The position numbers were made by a program, and so were the translations under genes. From Actinomadura sp. NBRC 104412 (GTDB lineage: Bacteria > Actinomycetota > Actinomycetes > Streptosporangiales > Streptosporangiaceae), in NCBI RefSeq assembly GCF_030269515.1, contig NZ_BSTM01000001.1, forward strand, positions 434,001-498,000: DNA of 64,000 nt, given 5' to 3'. Below, in pieces: positions 8,154 through 15,846 of the stretch (the first letter of the stretch is position 1; the number at the start of each line of letters is the position of its first letter). A model generated the notes under the pieces. That model did not search any database and had not been told where the DNA came from. It saw only the letters and a list, made by a program, of their open reading frames with translations.

Positions 8154-8162
8154 AGGAGTTTC

Positions 8163-9617
8163 GTGACTGCAACCCCTTCGGCCGACCTCCCTCACCTAGG
8201 CCGGCAGCAGACTCGCGACGACGGCCACGCCTCCGGCGCGCTCACGCAGCATCGCGCGCTCACCGAGGTCGAGACCGCGGCCAGGGCCGCGCATGCCCTC
8301 CGCGGCAACGATCGGGGACGCCTCACCGTCGCAGCGCCGGGCCTCTACCCCCACATGTGGAGCTGGGACGCCGCGTTCATCGCCATCGGCCTGGCCCAGC
8401 TCTCCACCGATCGGGCCCTCACCGAGCTGGAGACCCTGCTCGCCGCCCAGTGGCGCAACGGCATGATCCCCCACATCGTCTTCGCCGACGGGGACGCCTC
8501 CTACGAACCCGGACCCAAGCGCTGGGCCTGCTGCGACGTCTCCCCGCACGCCCCCAGCGGCCCCGCGACCAGCGGCCTCATGCAACCGCCCGTCCACGGG
8601 ATCGCCGTGCGCCGCATCCTCGACGCCGCCCGCCGCGCCGGGGCCGCCGAGGCCCGCGCCGCCGCCGACCGGATCCGCGCCATGTGGCCCGCGCTGCTGG
8701 CCTGGCACCGCTACCTGGCCGAGAACCGCGACCCCGACCACACCGGCCTGCTGACGATCTACCACGGCTGGGAGAGCGGACTGGACAACTCCCCCCGCTG
8801 GGACGTCCCGTACCGCTCCGTCGTCCCGGCCCCCGCGTTCGTCCCGTTCCGCCGCGCCGACGTCCAGGCCCTCGACTCCCTGGAAGGCCACGAGCCCCCG
8901 CATTCCACCGGGGTCGAGGACCAGCGCCCCACCGATGGGGACTACGCCCGCTACCAGTGGCTGATCGAGGAGCTGCGGCAGGCCCGCTACGACGACACGC
9001 GCGCCCGCGAGACCCTCAGCTTCCTGGTCGCCGACGTCTTCGCCAGCGCGATCTTCGCCGCCGCGTCCGAGGAGCTGGCCACCGTCGCCGACGAGCTCGA
9101 CCTGCCCGGCGCGGACGAGCTGATCGGCTACGCCGACCGCTTCCGCCGCGGCGTCGCGGCCACCACCGACGAGGACGGCTTCGCCGCCGACCGCGACCTG
9201 CGCACCGGACTGCCCCTGCGCACCAAGACCATCGCGGGCTTCGCGGCGCTGCTCTCGGGGGGCCTTCCGCCGCGGACCCGCCGCCGCCTGGTCGACACCC
9301 TGTTCTCGTCCGACTGGTGCGGCAATCCGGGCCTGGCCACCGCCGTTCCGCCCAGCACCAGCCCGTCGTCCCCGTCCTTCGACCCGGCCCGGTACTGGCG
9401 CGGCCCCCAGTGGCCGCCCATGAACTGGCTGCTGATCTGGGGCCTGCGCCGCTCCGGCGAAGCCGAGGCCGCCGCCGTCCTGCGCGCCTCCACCCTGGAC
9501 CAGCTTTCCGACGGCGTGTTCGCCGAGTACTACCACCCCTTCACCGGCGACCCCCTGGGCGCCCGCCCCCAGTCCTGGACCGCCGCCGTGGCCCTGGACC
9601 TCGTCCTCAACGCCTGA
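8163..9617 (+). CDS. GH63-like glucosylglycerate/mannosylglycerate-type hydrolase
   Basis: A 484-residue (alpha/alpha)6-barrel glycoside hydrolase. Family stretches include YPHMWSWDAAFIAIGLAQL, GWESGLDNSPRWD, YWRGPQWPPMNWLLIWGLRR and the C-terminal PQSWTAAVALDLVL. These are typical of the MGH1/GgH group that hydrolyses the compatible solutes glucosylglycerate and mannosylglycerate; the exact substrate cannot be read from sequence. There is no signal peptide, so it is cytoplasmic. The GTG at 8163 is chosen because AGGAG lies 5 bases upstream. A ROK regulator precedes it and 11-bp GTTAC repeats lie in its leader. In mycobacteria the homologous enzyme acts in recovery from nitrogen starvation. 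Confidence 0.83.
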   Translation: MTATPSADLPHLGRQQTRDDGHASGALTQHRALTEVETAARAAHALRGNDRGRLTVAAPGLYPHMWSWDAAFIAIGLAQLSTDRALTELETLLAAQWRNGMIPHIVFADGDASYEPGPKRWACCDVSPHAPSGPATSGLMQPPVHGIAVRRILDAARRAGAAEARAAADRIRAMWPALLAWHRYLAENRDPDHTGLLTIYHGWESGLDNSPRWDVPYRSVVPAPAFVPFRRADVQALDSLEGHEPPHSTGVEDQRPTDGDYARYQWLIEELRQARYDDTRARETLSFLVADVFASAIFAAASEELATVADELDLPGADELIGYADRFRRGVAATTDEDGFAADRDLRTGLPLRTKTIAGFAALLSGGLPPRTRRRLVDTLFSSDWCGNPGLATAVPPSTSPSSPSFDPARYWRGPQWPPMNWLLIWGLRRSGEAEAAAVLRASTLDQLSDGVFAEYYHPFTGDPLGARPQSWTAAVALDLVLNA

Positions 9618-9665
9618 CCGCACGAGCCTCCAGGTCAGGTCGCTGTCGATGCCCACTTGGTGGGC
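9613..9665. terminator. Two hairpins between convergent genes
   Basis: CCTGACC/GGTCAGG (9613-9639) overlaps the hydrolase stop codon, and GCCCAC-TTG-GTGGGC (9651-9665) is a tight 6-bp hairpin just before the end of the facing LysR gene. Their position between convergent genes suggests a bidirectional terminator. Confidence 0.45.
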
Positions 9666-9672
9666 CTCATGC

Positions 9673-10602
9673 TCATGGACTCGCGGGTGGGTCGGTGGTC
9701 GCGGCCGCTTTGTGCAGGGCTTCTATCACGTGGTGGGCGGTGGGTGGGAGCGGGGCCGGGAGGTGGGCGACCATGAGCCGGCGGCGTTCCTCGGGGCCTC
9801 CCCTTACCGGGAGGACACGTACGCCCGGCGGGGCGGCGGCGGACATGACGGCGGGGATGGTGGTCAGCCCGCAGCCGGCGGCCACCAGGTTGAGCTTGGT
9901 GAGCCAGTCGCGGGCGGTGTGGACGATGTCGTGGCGCCCGTCCAGGCCGGGCCAGACGCCGAGTTGAGGACCGTCGGGGGACGAGCGGCCGGCGATCCAT
10001 TGCCGGTCGTGCAGAGCATCGAAGGGGACGGAGTCGGCGGCGGCCAGCGGGTGGGTCGAGGGAACGGCGACGCGGAGTTCGCGTTCGGTGAGGGTCTGGA
10101 GGACCAGGGCGGGGGTCTCGGTGTCGGGGGCCCGGAACGGGGGTTCGGAGGCGAGGATCGCCAGGTCCAGGCTGCCGGCGCGGAGGGCTCGGACCAGGGC
10201 GGGGGTGCCGCCGTCGCGGGTGAGGACGGTGATGCCCGGGTGGGTGCGGCGCAGGGCGGCGAGCGCGCGGGGCAGGAGCACGGCGCCCGCGCTGGGGAAG
10301 GCGCCGAGGCGCACGGTCCCGGCTTGGGCGGGCAGGCCGCGCAGTTCGCGGTCGGCGGCATCGATCTCGGCCAGGACGGCGGCGGCATGCCGGAGGATCA
10401 CCCGTCCGGCGCGGGTGGGGCGGACGCCCTCGCGGCGGCGTTCGAAGACGGGTGCACCCGCGGCCCGTTCCACGGCGGCGACCTGGCGTGACACCGCGGA
10501 CTGCGTGTAGCCGAGCGAGGCGGCGGCCGCGCTGAAGGTGCCGCGCTCGGCCACCTCGCGGACGACGCGCAACCCGGCCAGCGACACATCGGTGAAGCCC
10601 AT
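9673..10602 (-). CDS. LysR family transcriptional regulator
   Basis: A 309-residue protein with the LysR winged HTH at the N-terminus (FSAAAASLGYTQSAVSRQVA) and a type 2 periplasmic-binding-fold effector domain (RLGAFPSAGAVLLPRAL; LDLAILASEPPF). The ATG at 10602 gives the usual distance to the HTH; a GTG six codons earlier (10620) is possible and neither has a clear ribosome site, so a leaderless mRNA is possible. It is divergent from an SDR gene with only about 70 bp between starts, the standard arrangement for a LysR protein controlling its neighbour. Confidence 0.88.
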   Translation of the reverse strand: MGFTDVSLAGLRVVREVAERGTFSAAAASLGYTQSAVSRQVAAVERAAGAPVFERRREGVRPTRAGRVILRHAAAVLAEIDAADRELRGLPAQAGTVRLGAFPSAGAVLLPRALAALRRTHPGITVLTRDGGTPALVRALRAGSLDLAILASEPPFRAPDTETPALVLQTLTERELRVAVPSTHPLAAADSVPFDALHDRQWIAGRSSPDGPQLGVWPGLDGRHDIVHTARDWLTKLNLVAAGCGLTTIPAVMSAAAPPGVRVLPVRGGPEERRRLMVAHLPAPLPPTAHHVIEALHKAAATTDPPASP

Positions 10603-10673
10603 GACGTTTACGCATGTCACGGTTGACTAATTCTCGTTGGACGCATGGGTCGGGGACTGCCTAGCGTCAAGGC

Positions 10674-11564
10674 ATGACTTCATCGAAGGTCGCTCTGGTC
10701 ACGGGCGCCAACCAGGGGATCGGATACGCGCTGGTCGAGGAGCTCGCCCGGAGGTGGCGCGAGGAGGATGTGGTCCTGCTGACCGGGCGTGATCCGTCAC
10801 GGGTGCGGGAGGCGGCGGCCCGGGTCGGTGGCCGTGCCAGGGTCGAGGGCCGGCGGCTCGATGTGACGGACGCCGGGGCGATCGCGAAACTGGCGGACGA
10901 GCTGGGCGAACGGCATGGCGGGGTGGACGTGGTGATCTCCAACGCGGGTGCGCGGATCACCCCGGACCGGCCGCAGGAGGAGCAGATCGACGAGTTCGTG
11001 GCCGTGGCGAACGGGGGCGCGCACGCGATGCTGCGGTCGTTCGGGCCGGTGCTCCGGGCGGGAGGCCGGCTGATCGTGGTGGCCAGCTCGCTGGGGACGC
11101 TCGGCCACCTGGACGAGAGGGTGCATCCGCTGTTCGACGACCTGTCGCTGGAGGGTGTCGAGGCGCTGACCGAGTCCTGGCGCACGGCCGTCCACCAGGG
11201 GACGGCGCAGCAGAGGGGGTGGCCGCAGTGGATCAACATCCCGTCGAAGGTGCTGCAGGTGGCCGCGGTCCGGGCGGTGGCACGCGAACGGCGGGACGCC
11301 GATCTGCGGGACGGGACGCTGGTCGCGGCGGTCTGCCCCGGACTGGTCGACACCGAGGCGTCGCGGCCCTGGTTCAGCGACTTCAGCAGGGCCTGGACGC
11401 CCGCGCAGGCGGCGGAGCGGCTGCTCGACTTCGTCCTGGCCGAGCCGGTCGACCCCGCCATGTACGGGGAGCTGGTCCGTACCGGGACGGTGCTGCCCTG
11501 GCGAGGCCGGCCGTATGTGCCCGCACACCGCGGCAACGGCTCAGAAGATCGCCTCGGTGAGTGA
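10674..11564 (+). CDS. SDR family oxidoreductase, carbonyl-reductase-like, with altered active site
   Basis: A 296-residue Rossmann protein with TGANQGIG (NADP(H)-binding glycine motif) and ISNAGA. It has the long segment before the catalytic helix seen in carbonyl-reductase-type SDRs. Where those carry YxxxK, this protein reads NIPSK after GWPQWI: the lysine is kept but the catalytic tyrosine position is asparagine. The serine of VASS is present. It may therefore have unusual chemistry or be a binding protein. Divergent from a LysR regulator, which probably controls it; the last 24 bases overlap the facing transporter gene. Confidence 0.82.
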   Translation: MTSSKVALVTGANQGIGYALVEELARRWREEDVVLLTGRDPSRVREAAARVGGRARVEGRRLDVTDAGAIAKLADELGERHGGVDVVISNAGARITPDRPQEEQIDEFVAVANGGAHAMLRSFGPVLRAGGRLIVVASSLGTLGHLDERVHPLFDDLSLEGVEALTESWRTAVHQGTAQQRGWPQWINIPSKVLQVAAVRAVARERRDADLRDGTLVAAVCPGLVDTEASRPWFSDFSRAWTPAQAAERLLDFVLAEPVDPAMYGELVRTGTVLPWRGRPYVPAHRGNGSEDRLGE

Positions 11565-12170
11565 CCAGACGGCCAGGGCCGCCATCACGGCGCCGCCGAC
11601 GCGCTGGACGACACGCAGCGGGACGCGGTCGGCGATGAAGCGTCCCGCGACCAGCGCCAGGGCGGACACCGACATCAGCGCCGGCAGCGCGCCCAGCGCG
11701 ACCGGCAGCGGCCCCCGGGTGGCGGCGAGGTTGGCGGTGGTGATCTGCGTGAGATCGCCCCACTCGCTGATGAACACGACGGTGAACGCGGTGACGTAGG
11801 TGCGCCAGAAGCCGGTGATCCGCGGGGCCCTGCCACCGGCCTCCTCGGCGTCCTCGTCCCCGTCCCCGCCGCCGCGCAGCAGCGTGTAGGCGCCGAACGC
11901 GAACAGCACCGCCGCGACGACATGGACGAGCGGCTTGGGGAGCAGGGCGAACGCGCTGCCCGCCGCGACGGCCACCACCACGTGGACCAGGAAGGCACTG
12001 GACGTGCCGAGCCAGACCCACGGCGCCCGCATCCGCGTGCCCATCGCCAGCGAGGCGAACATGGTCTTGTCGGGAAGCTCCGCCAGGAAGATCACGGCGA
12101 AGGCGGTGGCGAACGTCGCCACATCGAAGGACAGGTCAGGCGCCAGGTCGAACGGCAGGTCAAGCGACAT
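11541..12170 (-). CDS. TMEM165/GDT1 (UPF0016) family manganese exporter
   Basis: A 209-residue, roughly six-span membrane protein with the two repeated family motifs, AELPDKTMFA in the first half and SEWGDLTQI in the second, as in UPF0016 cation/proton exchangers that export Mn2+ (or Ca2+). An acidic loop (GGDGDEDAEE) separates the halves. The ATG at 12170 is chosen because the frame further upstream would run through a structured leader. That leader carries a manganese-sensing yybP-ykoY riboswitch, which strongly supports the Mn2+ role and predicts induction by high Mn2+. Confidence 0.9.
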   Translation of the reverse strand: MSLDLPFDLAPDLSFDVATFATAFAVIFLAELPDKTMFASLAMGTRMRAPWVWLGTSSAFLVHVVVAVAAGSAFALLPKPLVHVVAAVLFAFGAYTLLRGGGDGDEDAEEAGGRAPRITGFWRTYVTAFTVVFISEWGDLTQITTANLAATRGPLPVALGALPALMSVSALALVAGRFIADRVPLRVVQRVGGAVMAALAVWSLTEAIF

Positions 12171-12281
12171 GGTGGGTGCTCGTGCCCTCTTCGGTTCAGG
12201 GCCGGGCCTCGACGGCCCGCTCGGCGCGCCACCCGGGGCGGGAGGGGAGGACCGCTCGGCCCGGCGTCTCGGAGCGCCCCG

Positions 12282-12323
12282 AGCCGTTCCGCACGTCCGG
12301 TTCCGGACGTCCTGGGAACGGCT
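12282..12323 (-). promoter_or_regulatory. Long hairpin in the exporter leader (possible riboswitch expression platform)
   Basis: An outer stem AGCCGTTCC/GGAACGGCT encloses an inner ACGTCCGG-AA-CCGGACGT stem. It lies just downstream of the riboswitch aptamer and about 110 bases before the exporter ATG. There is no T-run after it, so it is either a non-canonical terminator or another structural switch element. Confidence 0.5.
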
Positions 12324-12340
12324 GGGCACGCCTTCTGCCA

Positions 12341-12455
12341 GGCCGAAGGTCTCGTCCACCGCGGGACCCGTCCGGGACGGGCCTCCCACGGCCTGAGGGC
12401 CGGGCTCACGCCAGCATGTCGACCACTCAGCGGATCGGGACTACTCCCCTTCGCC
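12341..12455 (-). promoter_or_regulatory. yybP-ykoY manganese riboswitch
   Basis: On the minus strand the leader starts GGCGAAGGGGAGTAG and ends AGACCTTCGGCC, the two most conserved blocks of the yybP-ykoY aptamer. CGAAGG (12448-12453) and CCTTCG (12345-12350) can pair as stem P1. Family knowledge: this aptamer binds Mn2+ and controls manganese exporters, matching the gene downstream. The 5' conserved block overlaps the last codons and TAG stop of the DoxX-like gene. Confidence 0.85.
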
Positions 12456-12922
12456 GCCACCACTGTACCGGAGAGCCCGTCCGCCCCACGCGACCCTGCT
12501 CACCAGGGCCCGGACCTCGGCGCGGCGCCGCCAGGCGATCAGGGCGAAGATCACGCCGTAGCCGATGGGCATCAGCGACCAGACGGGCTCCAGCACCAGG
12601 ATCTGGGTGAGCGCGGCACCGGCCATCAGGCCGATCAGCCCGGCCGCCGCCCCCGCCAGCCGGGGGATCACCAGGCCGATCGCCCCCGCCGCCTCGACCA
12701 CCCCCGTGAAGTAGCGGAGCCAGTCGCCCCAGCCGATCTTGGCGAAGGTCTCGATCGCGTAGGGGTCGCCGGCGAACTTCGGCAGCGCCGAGCCGAACAG
12801 AAGGCGCCGAGCAGGATCTGCGCCGTCCACATGGCCACGGTCACGCCGCGGCGGCGGCCGGTGTCGGTGGTGGCGGTGGTGGCGGTCCGGGTGCGGGCGT
12901 TGTCGTGGGTGTAGGTGGTCAT
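12441..12922 (-). pseudogene. DoxX family membrane protein, frameshifted
   Basis: The first half (ATG at 12922, after a GAGAGGACGG ribosome site) encodes MTTYTHDN... and the first membrane span ending MWTAQILLGAF. The frame is then lost, and the rest of a DoxX protein (FGSALPKFAGDPYAIETF, then further spans to the TAG at 12441) continues in another frame. The break is at about 12799-12803, where one base is missing relative to an expected ...GAFLFGSALPKF...; restoring it would give 160 residues. It is either a real recent inactivation or a one-base sequence error. The final codons GEGE plus stop coincide with the conserved start of the downstream manganese riboswitch. Confidence 0.8.
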
Positions 12923-13022
12923 CGTTCCGTCCTCTCGTCGCGCTCTCTTTCGCTCTCACCCGGGCGTCGAACGGACGGGGGACGGATCGACAGCGCGCCG
13001 GAAATTCTTCAAGATTCTTTTC

Positions 13023-13970
13023 ATGGGCGACTCCGCGACGGTGCCGGTGCTCCTGGACTGCGACCCCGGCCACGACGACATGTTCGCGATCCTGCTGGCC
13101 GCGGCGCATCCGGCGATCGACCTGCTGGCGGTGACGACGGTGGCGGGCAACGGGCCGCTGGAGGCGGTCACCCGCAACGCGCTGGCGATCTGCACGCTCG
13201 CCGGGCTGGACGGGACGGTGGTCGCGGCGGGCGCCGACCGGGCGCTGAACGGCGGCCGGCACACCGCGCCCGGCATCCACGGGGAGAGCGCCCTGGACGG
13301 TGCCGCGCTGCCCGACCCCGCGATCCCGCTCGCGGACGAGGACGCGGTGACGCTGATGGCGCGGCTGCTGGAGGAGTCGGAACGCCCGGTCACGATCGCG
13401 GCGACCGGGCCGCTGACCAACGTCGCGACGCTGCTGGACGCCCGTCCCGACCTGAGGGGGCGGATCGAGCGGATCGTGTTCATGGGCGGCAGCGCCGGAC
13501 GGGGCAATACCACGCCGGTCGCCGAGTTCAACGTCTACGTCGACCCCGAGGCCGCCGACCGGGTCCTGCGCAGCGGGCTTCCGCTGCTGATGTGCGGCCT
13601 GGACGTCACGCACCAGGCGCTCGCGGTGCCGGAGGTCTTCCGGCGGCTCCGCGCGATCGGCGGCGCGCTGCCGTCCACGCTGGAGGCGCTGCTGCGGTTC
13701 TACGGCGGCGCGTACGAGAAGGTCTTCGGGATGCCGGACCCGCCCGTCCACGACCCCGTGGCGATCGCCGCCATCGCCGACCCGGACGTGGTCGCGTGCG
13801 TGGACGTCGCGGTGACCGTGGAGCTCAAGGGCGAGCACACGCGCGGCGCCACCGTGGTCGACCTGCACCGGGTGACCGGCGCCGAGCCGAACGCACGGGT
13901 CGCGATGGAACTGGATCGCGGGCGTTTCTGGGACCTGATGCTGGATGCGATCACGACGCTCGCCCGGTGA
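13023..13970 (+). CDS. Inosine-uridine preferring nucleoside hydrolase
   Basis: A 315-residue protein of full family length. The N-terminal Ca2+-binding aspartate cluster DCDPGHDDMFAILLA and the late VHDPVAIAA with the active-site histidine are both intact, with EFNVYVDPEAA in between. The family cleaves ribonucleosides into base and ribose. The ATG at 13023 is chosen since residues upstream do not resemble the family; no clear ribosome site is visible. It runs convergent with psuK-psuG, which break down pseudouridine monophosphate, so the area looks devoted to nucleoside salvage. Confidence 0.9.
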   Translation: MGDSATVPVLLDCDPGHDDMFAILLAAAHPAIDLLAVTTVAGNGPLEAVTRNALAICTLAGLDGTVVAAGADRALNGGRHTAPGIHGESALDGAALPDPAIPLADEDAVTLMARLLEESERPVTIAATGPLTNVATLLDARPDLRGRIERIVFMGGSAGRGNTTPVAEFNVYVDPEAADRVLRSGLPLLMCGLDVTHQALAVPEVFRRLRAIGGALPSTLEALLRFYGGAYEKVFGMPDPPVHDPVAIAAIADPDVVACVDVAVTVELKGEHTRGATVVDLHRVTGAEPNARVAMELDRGRFWDLMLDAITTLAR

Positions 13971-14904
13971 GCGGCGGCCGGGCGCCCACCGTGGCGACCG
14001 CGCTCGCGGCGGCCGTGAGCGCGGCGCGGGCGCACTCGTCCAGCGGGCGACCGGGGACCCAGGCGGTCAGGAACCCGGCGCAGAAGGCGTCCCCCGCGCC
14101 GGTCGGATCGACGACCTCGGCCGGCACGCTCGGCAGGCGCAGCCGGGACCCGGCGTCCGCCGACGCGGTGTCCCTTGACGCCGTGCCCTTTGACGCCGTG
14201 TTTCTCGACGCTGTGTCCCGTGAAGCGATGAGCGCCCCGTCCGCGCCGAGCTTGAGCGCGACGACCGGGTAGTCGCCGAGCAGGGACGTGGCCACGGCGT
14301 CCGCCGAGCGCGCGCCCGTCAGCAGGCGCCCCTCGGCGAGGTTGGGGAAGATCAGGCGGGCTCCGCGCGCCCAGGCGCGGAACGCCTCGGGGCCGCTGTC
14401 CCGCAGGAACGCGGCCGAGCACGGGTCGACGGACGTGGCCACGCCGCGTTCCCGCGCCCGCCGCATCAGGTCGCCCACGGCCGCGCCCACCCCCGGATGG
14501 AACAGCGAGTAGCCGGACACGTGGAGCAGGCCGGCGCCGTCCAGGAGGTCGTCGGGCAGGTCGGCGCGGGTGAGGTTCAGGTTGGCGCCGCGGTCGGTGA
14601 ACATGTCGCGGCGGCCGCCCTTGGCCAGCACCACGATCCGGCCGGTGGGCGTGCCCGGATCGGCGACCAGCCGGGCGTCCACCCCGGCGGCCTCCAGCGC
14701 GGCGGAGTGCGCGGCGATGTCGTCCGCGCCGGCCCGGCCGGCGAACCGCACCCGCGCGCCCAGCGCGCCGAGCCAGGCGGCCTGGTTGGCGCCGGAACCG
14801 CCGGGGGACGCGGTGATGGTGGACGGGGTGTCGCTGTCGGCGGCGACGGGGGCGCGGGGCCGCACCACGATGTCGTTGATCACGTCGCCGACCACGAGGA
14901 TCAT
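13951..14904 (-). CDS. psuK: PfkB family carbohydrate kinase, probable pseudouridine kinase
   Basis: A 317-residue ribokinase-fold protein: N-terminal GDVINDIVVRP, GGSGANQAAWLGALG, and the C-terminal VVDPTGAGDAFCAGF anion-hole/catalytic motif with its aspartate. Assigned as pseudouridine kinase because it is coupled (ATGA overlap) to the psuG glycosidase; on sequence alone ribokinase or adenosine kinase is possible. Odd feature: just before the catalytic region there is an insert of about 25 residues made of DTAS-type units, encoded by a 15-bp tandem repeat. The last 20 bases overlap the nucleoside hydrolase gene on the other strand. Confidence 0.8.
   Translation of the reverse strand: MILVVGDVINDIVVRPRAPVAADSDTPSTITASPGGSGANQAAWLGALGARVRFAGRAGADDIAAHSAALEAAGVDARLVADPGTPTGRIVVLAKGGRRDMFTDRGANLNLTRADLPDDLLDGAGLLHVSGYSLFHPGVGAAVGDLMRRARERGVATSVDPCSAAFLRDSGPEAFRAWARGARLIFPNLAEGRLLTGARSADAVATSLLGDYPVVALKLGADGALIASRDTASRNTASKGTASRDTASADAGSRLRLPSVPAEVVDPTGAGDAFCAGFLTAWVPGRPLDECARAALTAAASAVATVGARPPLTGRAS
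14162..14221 (-). repeat. 15-bp tandem repeat, four units, in frame inside psuK
   Basis: Four units of GACGCCGTGTCCCTT-type sequence at 14162, 14177, 14192 and 14207. In the kinase frame they encode TAS-rich pentapeptides. Because the unit is a multiple of three, copy number can change without breaking the frame. Confidence 0.85.
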
Positions 14905-15836
14905 CCGGACCGGGCCCGCGCGATCCGTCCGGCCAGCGCCGCGTTCGACCGGACGGCGCGGACGTTGGCCTCAAGGCTGGCCCCCGAGGACGCCCGGTGG
15001 AAGTGGCCCAGTAGGAACGGCGTGACCGCCTTGCCCTGAAGGCCCAGGCGGCCGGCCTCGGCCAGCGCCTCGCCCAGGATCCGGTCGTGCAGGGCCGGGT
15101 CGAGCTGTTCCCCGGGCGGCAGCGGGTTGGCGACGATGATCGCCGAGGAGAGGCCGAGGTCGTCGGCGGCGGTCATCATGCGGGCCACCGTGGCGGGGTC
15201 GTCGGCCCGCCAGTCCACGGTGTGCCCGGACTCGGTGAGGTAGAAGCCGGGGAACCGGCCGGTCCCGTAGCCGACGACGGTCACCCCGAGGCTTTCCAGG
15301 CGTTCCAGCGTGGCCGCCACGTCCAGGATCGACTTCACCCCCGCGCACACCACGGTGATCGGGGTACGGGCGAGCGTGTGCAGGTCGGCGGACTCGTCGA
15401 AGGTGTCCGACGCGCCACGGTGGACGCCGCCGAGCCCGCCCGTCGCGAACACCCGGACACCGGCGCGGCGCGCGAGGAACGCGGTCGCGGCGACCGTGGT
15501 CGCGGCGTCGGCGCCGGTCGCCATGGCGGCGGGGAGGTCGCGCACGCTCGCCTTGGCGACGCCGTCACCGTCCGCCATGCGCTCCAGCGCGGACCGGTCC
15601 ATGCCGACCACCGGCCGCCCGTCCACCACCCCGACGGTCGCGGGGACGACACCGGCGCGGCGCAGCTCGGCCTCCAGTTCCAGCGCCACCTCCAGGTTGC
15701 GAGGGCGCGGCAGCCCGTGCGCGATGATCGTCGATTCCAGCGCGACCACGGGGCGCCCGGCGGCCAGCGCGTCGGCCACCTCGTCGGACATGCGGATGGG
15801 CGTGCCGGCCAGGGCCTCGTGTCTCGGGGACCTCAC
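14901..15836 (-). CDS. psuG: Pseudouridine-5'-phosphate glycosidase
   Basis: A 311-residue protein. PsuG splits pseudouridine 5'-phosphate reversibly into uracil and ribose 5-phosphate. Family stretches: RPVVALESTIIAHGLPRPRN, ATGGLGGVHRGA, CAGVKSILD and FPGFYLTESGH. The GTG at 15836 sits 10 bases after the stop of the SPFH gene with no good ribosome site, so coupling is likely; the ATG at 15791 is an alternative shorter start. Followed directly by psuK with an ATGA overlap. Confidence 0.93.
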   Translation of the reverse strand: MRSPRHEALAGTPIRMSDEVADALAAGRPVVALESTIIAHGLPRPRNLEVALELEAELRRAGVVPATVGVVDGRPVVGMDRSALERMADGDGVAKASVRDLPAAMATGADAATTVAATAFLARRAGVRVFATGGLGGVHRGASDTFDESADLHTLARTPITVVCAGVKSILDVAATLERLESLGVTVVGYGTGRFPGFYLTESGHTVDWRADDPATVARMMTAADDLGLSSAIIVANPLPPGEQLDPALHDRILGEALAEAGRLGLQGKAVTPFLLGHFHRASSGASLEANVRAVRSNAALAGRIARARSG

Positions 15837-15846
15837 GCACCGTACG

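Noticed and set aside
9613..9639. Operator for the LysR gene
   Set aside because: The CCTGACC/GGTCAGG repeat lies at the 3' end between convergent genes, so a terminator is the better reading.
14162..14221. Possible CRISPR array
   Set aside because: The repeats here (and at 49385-49448) are direct tandem units without spacers, and no cas genes are present.
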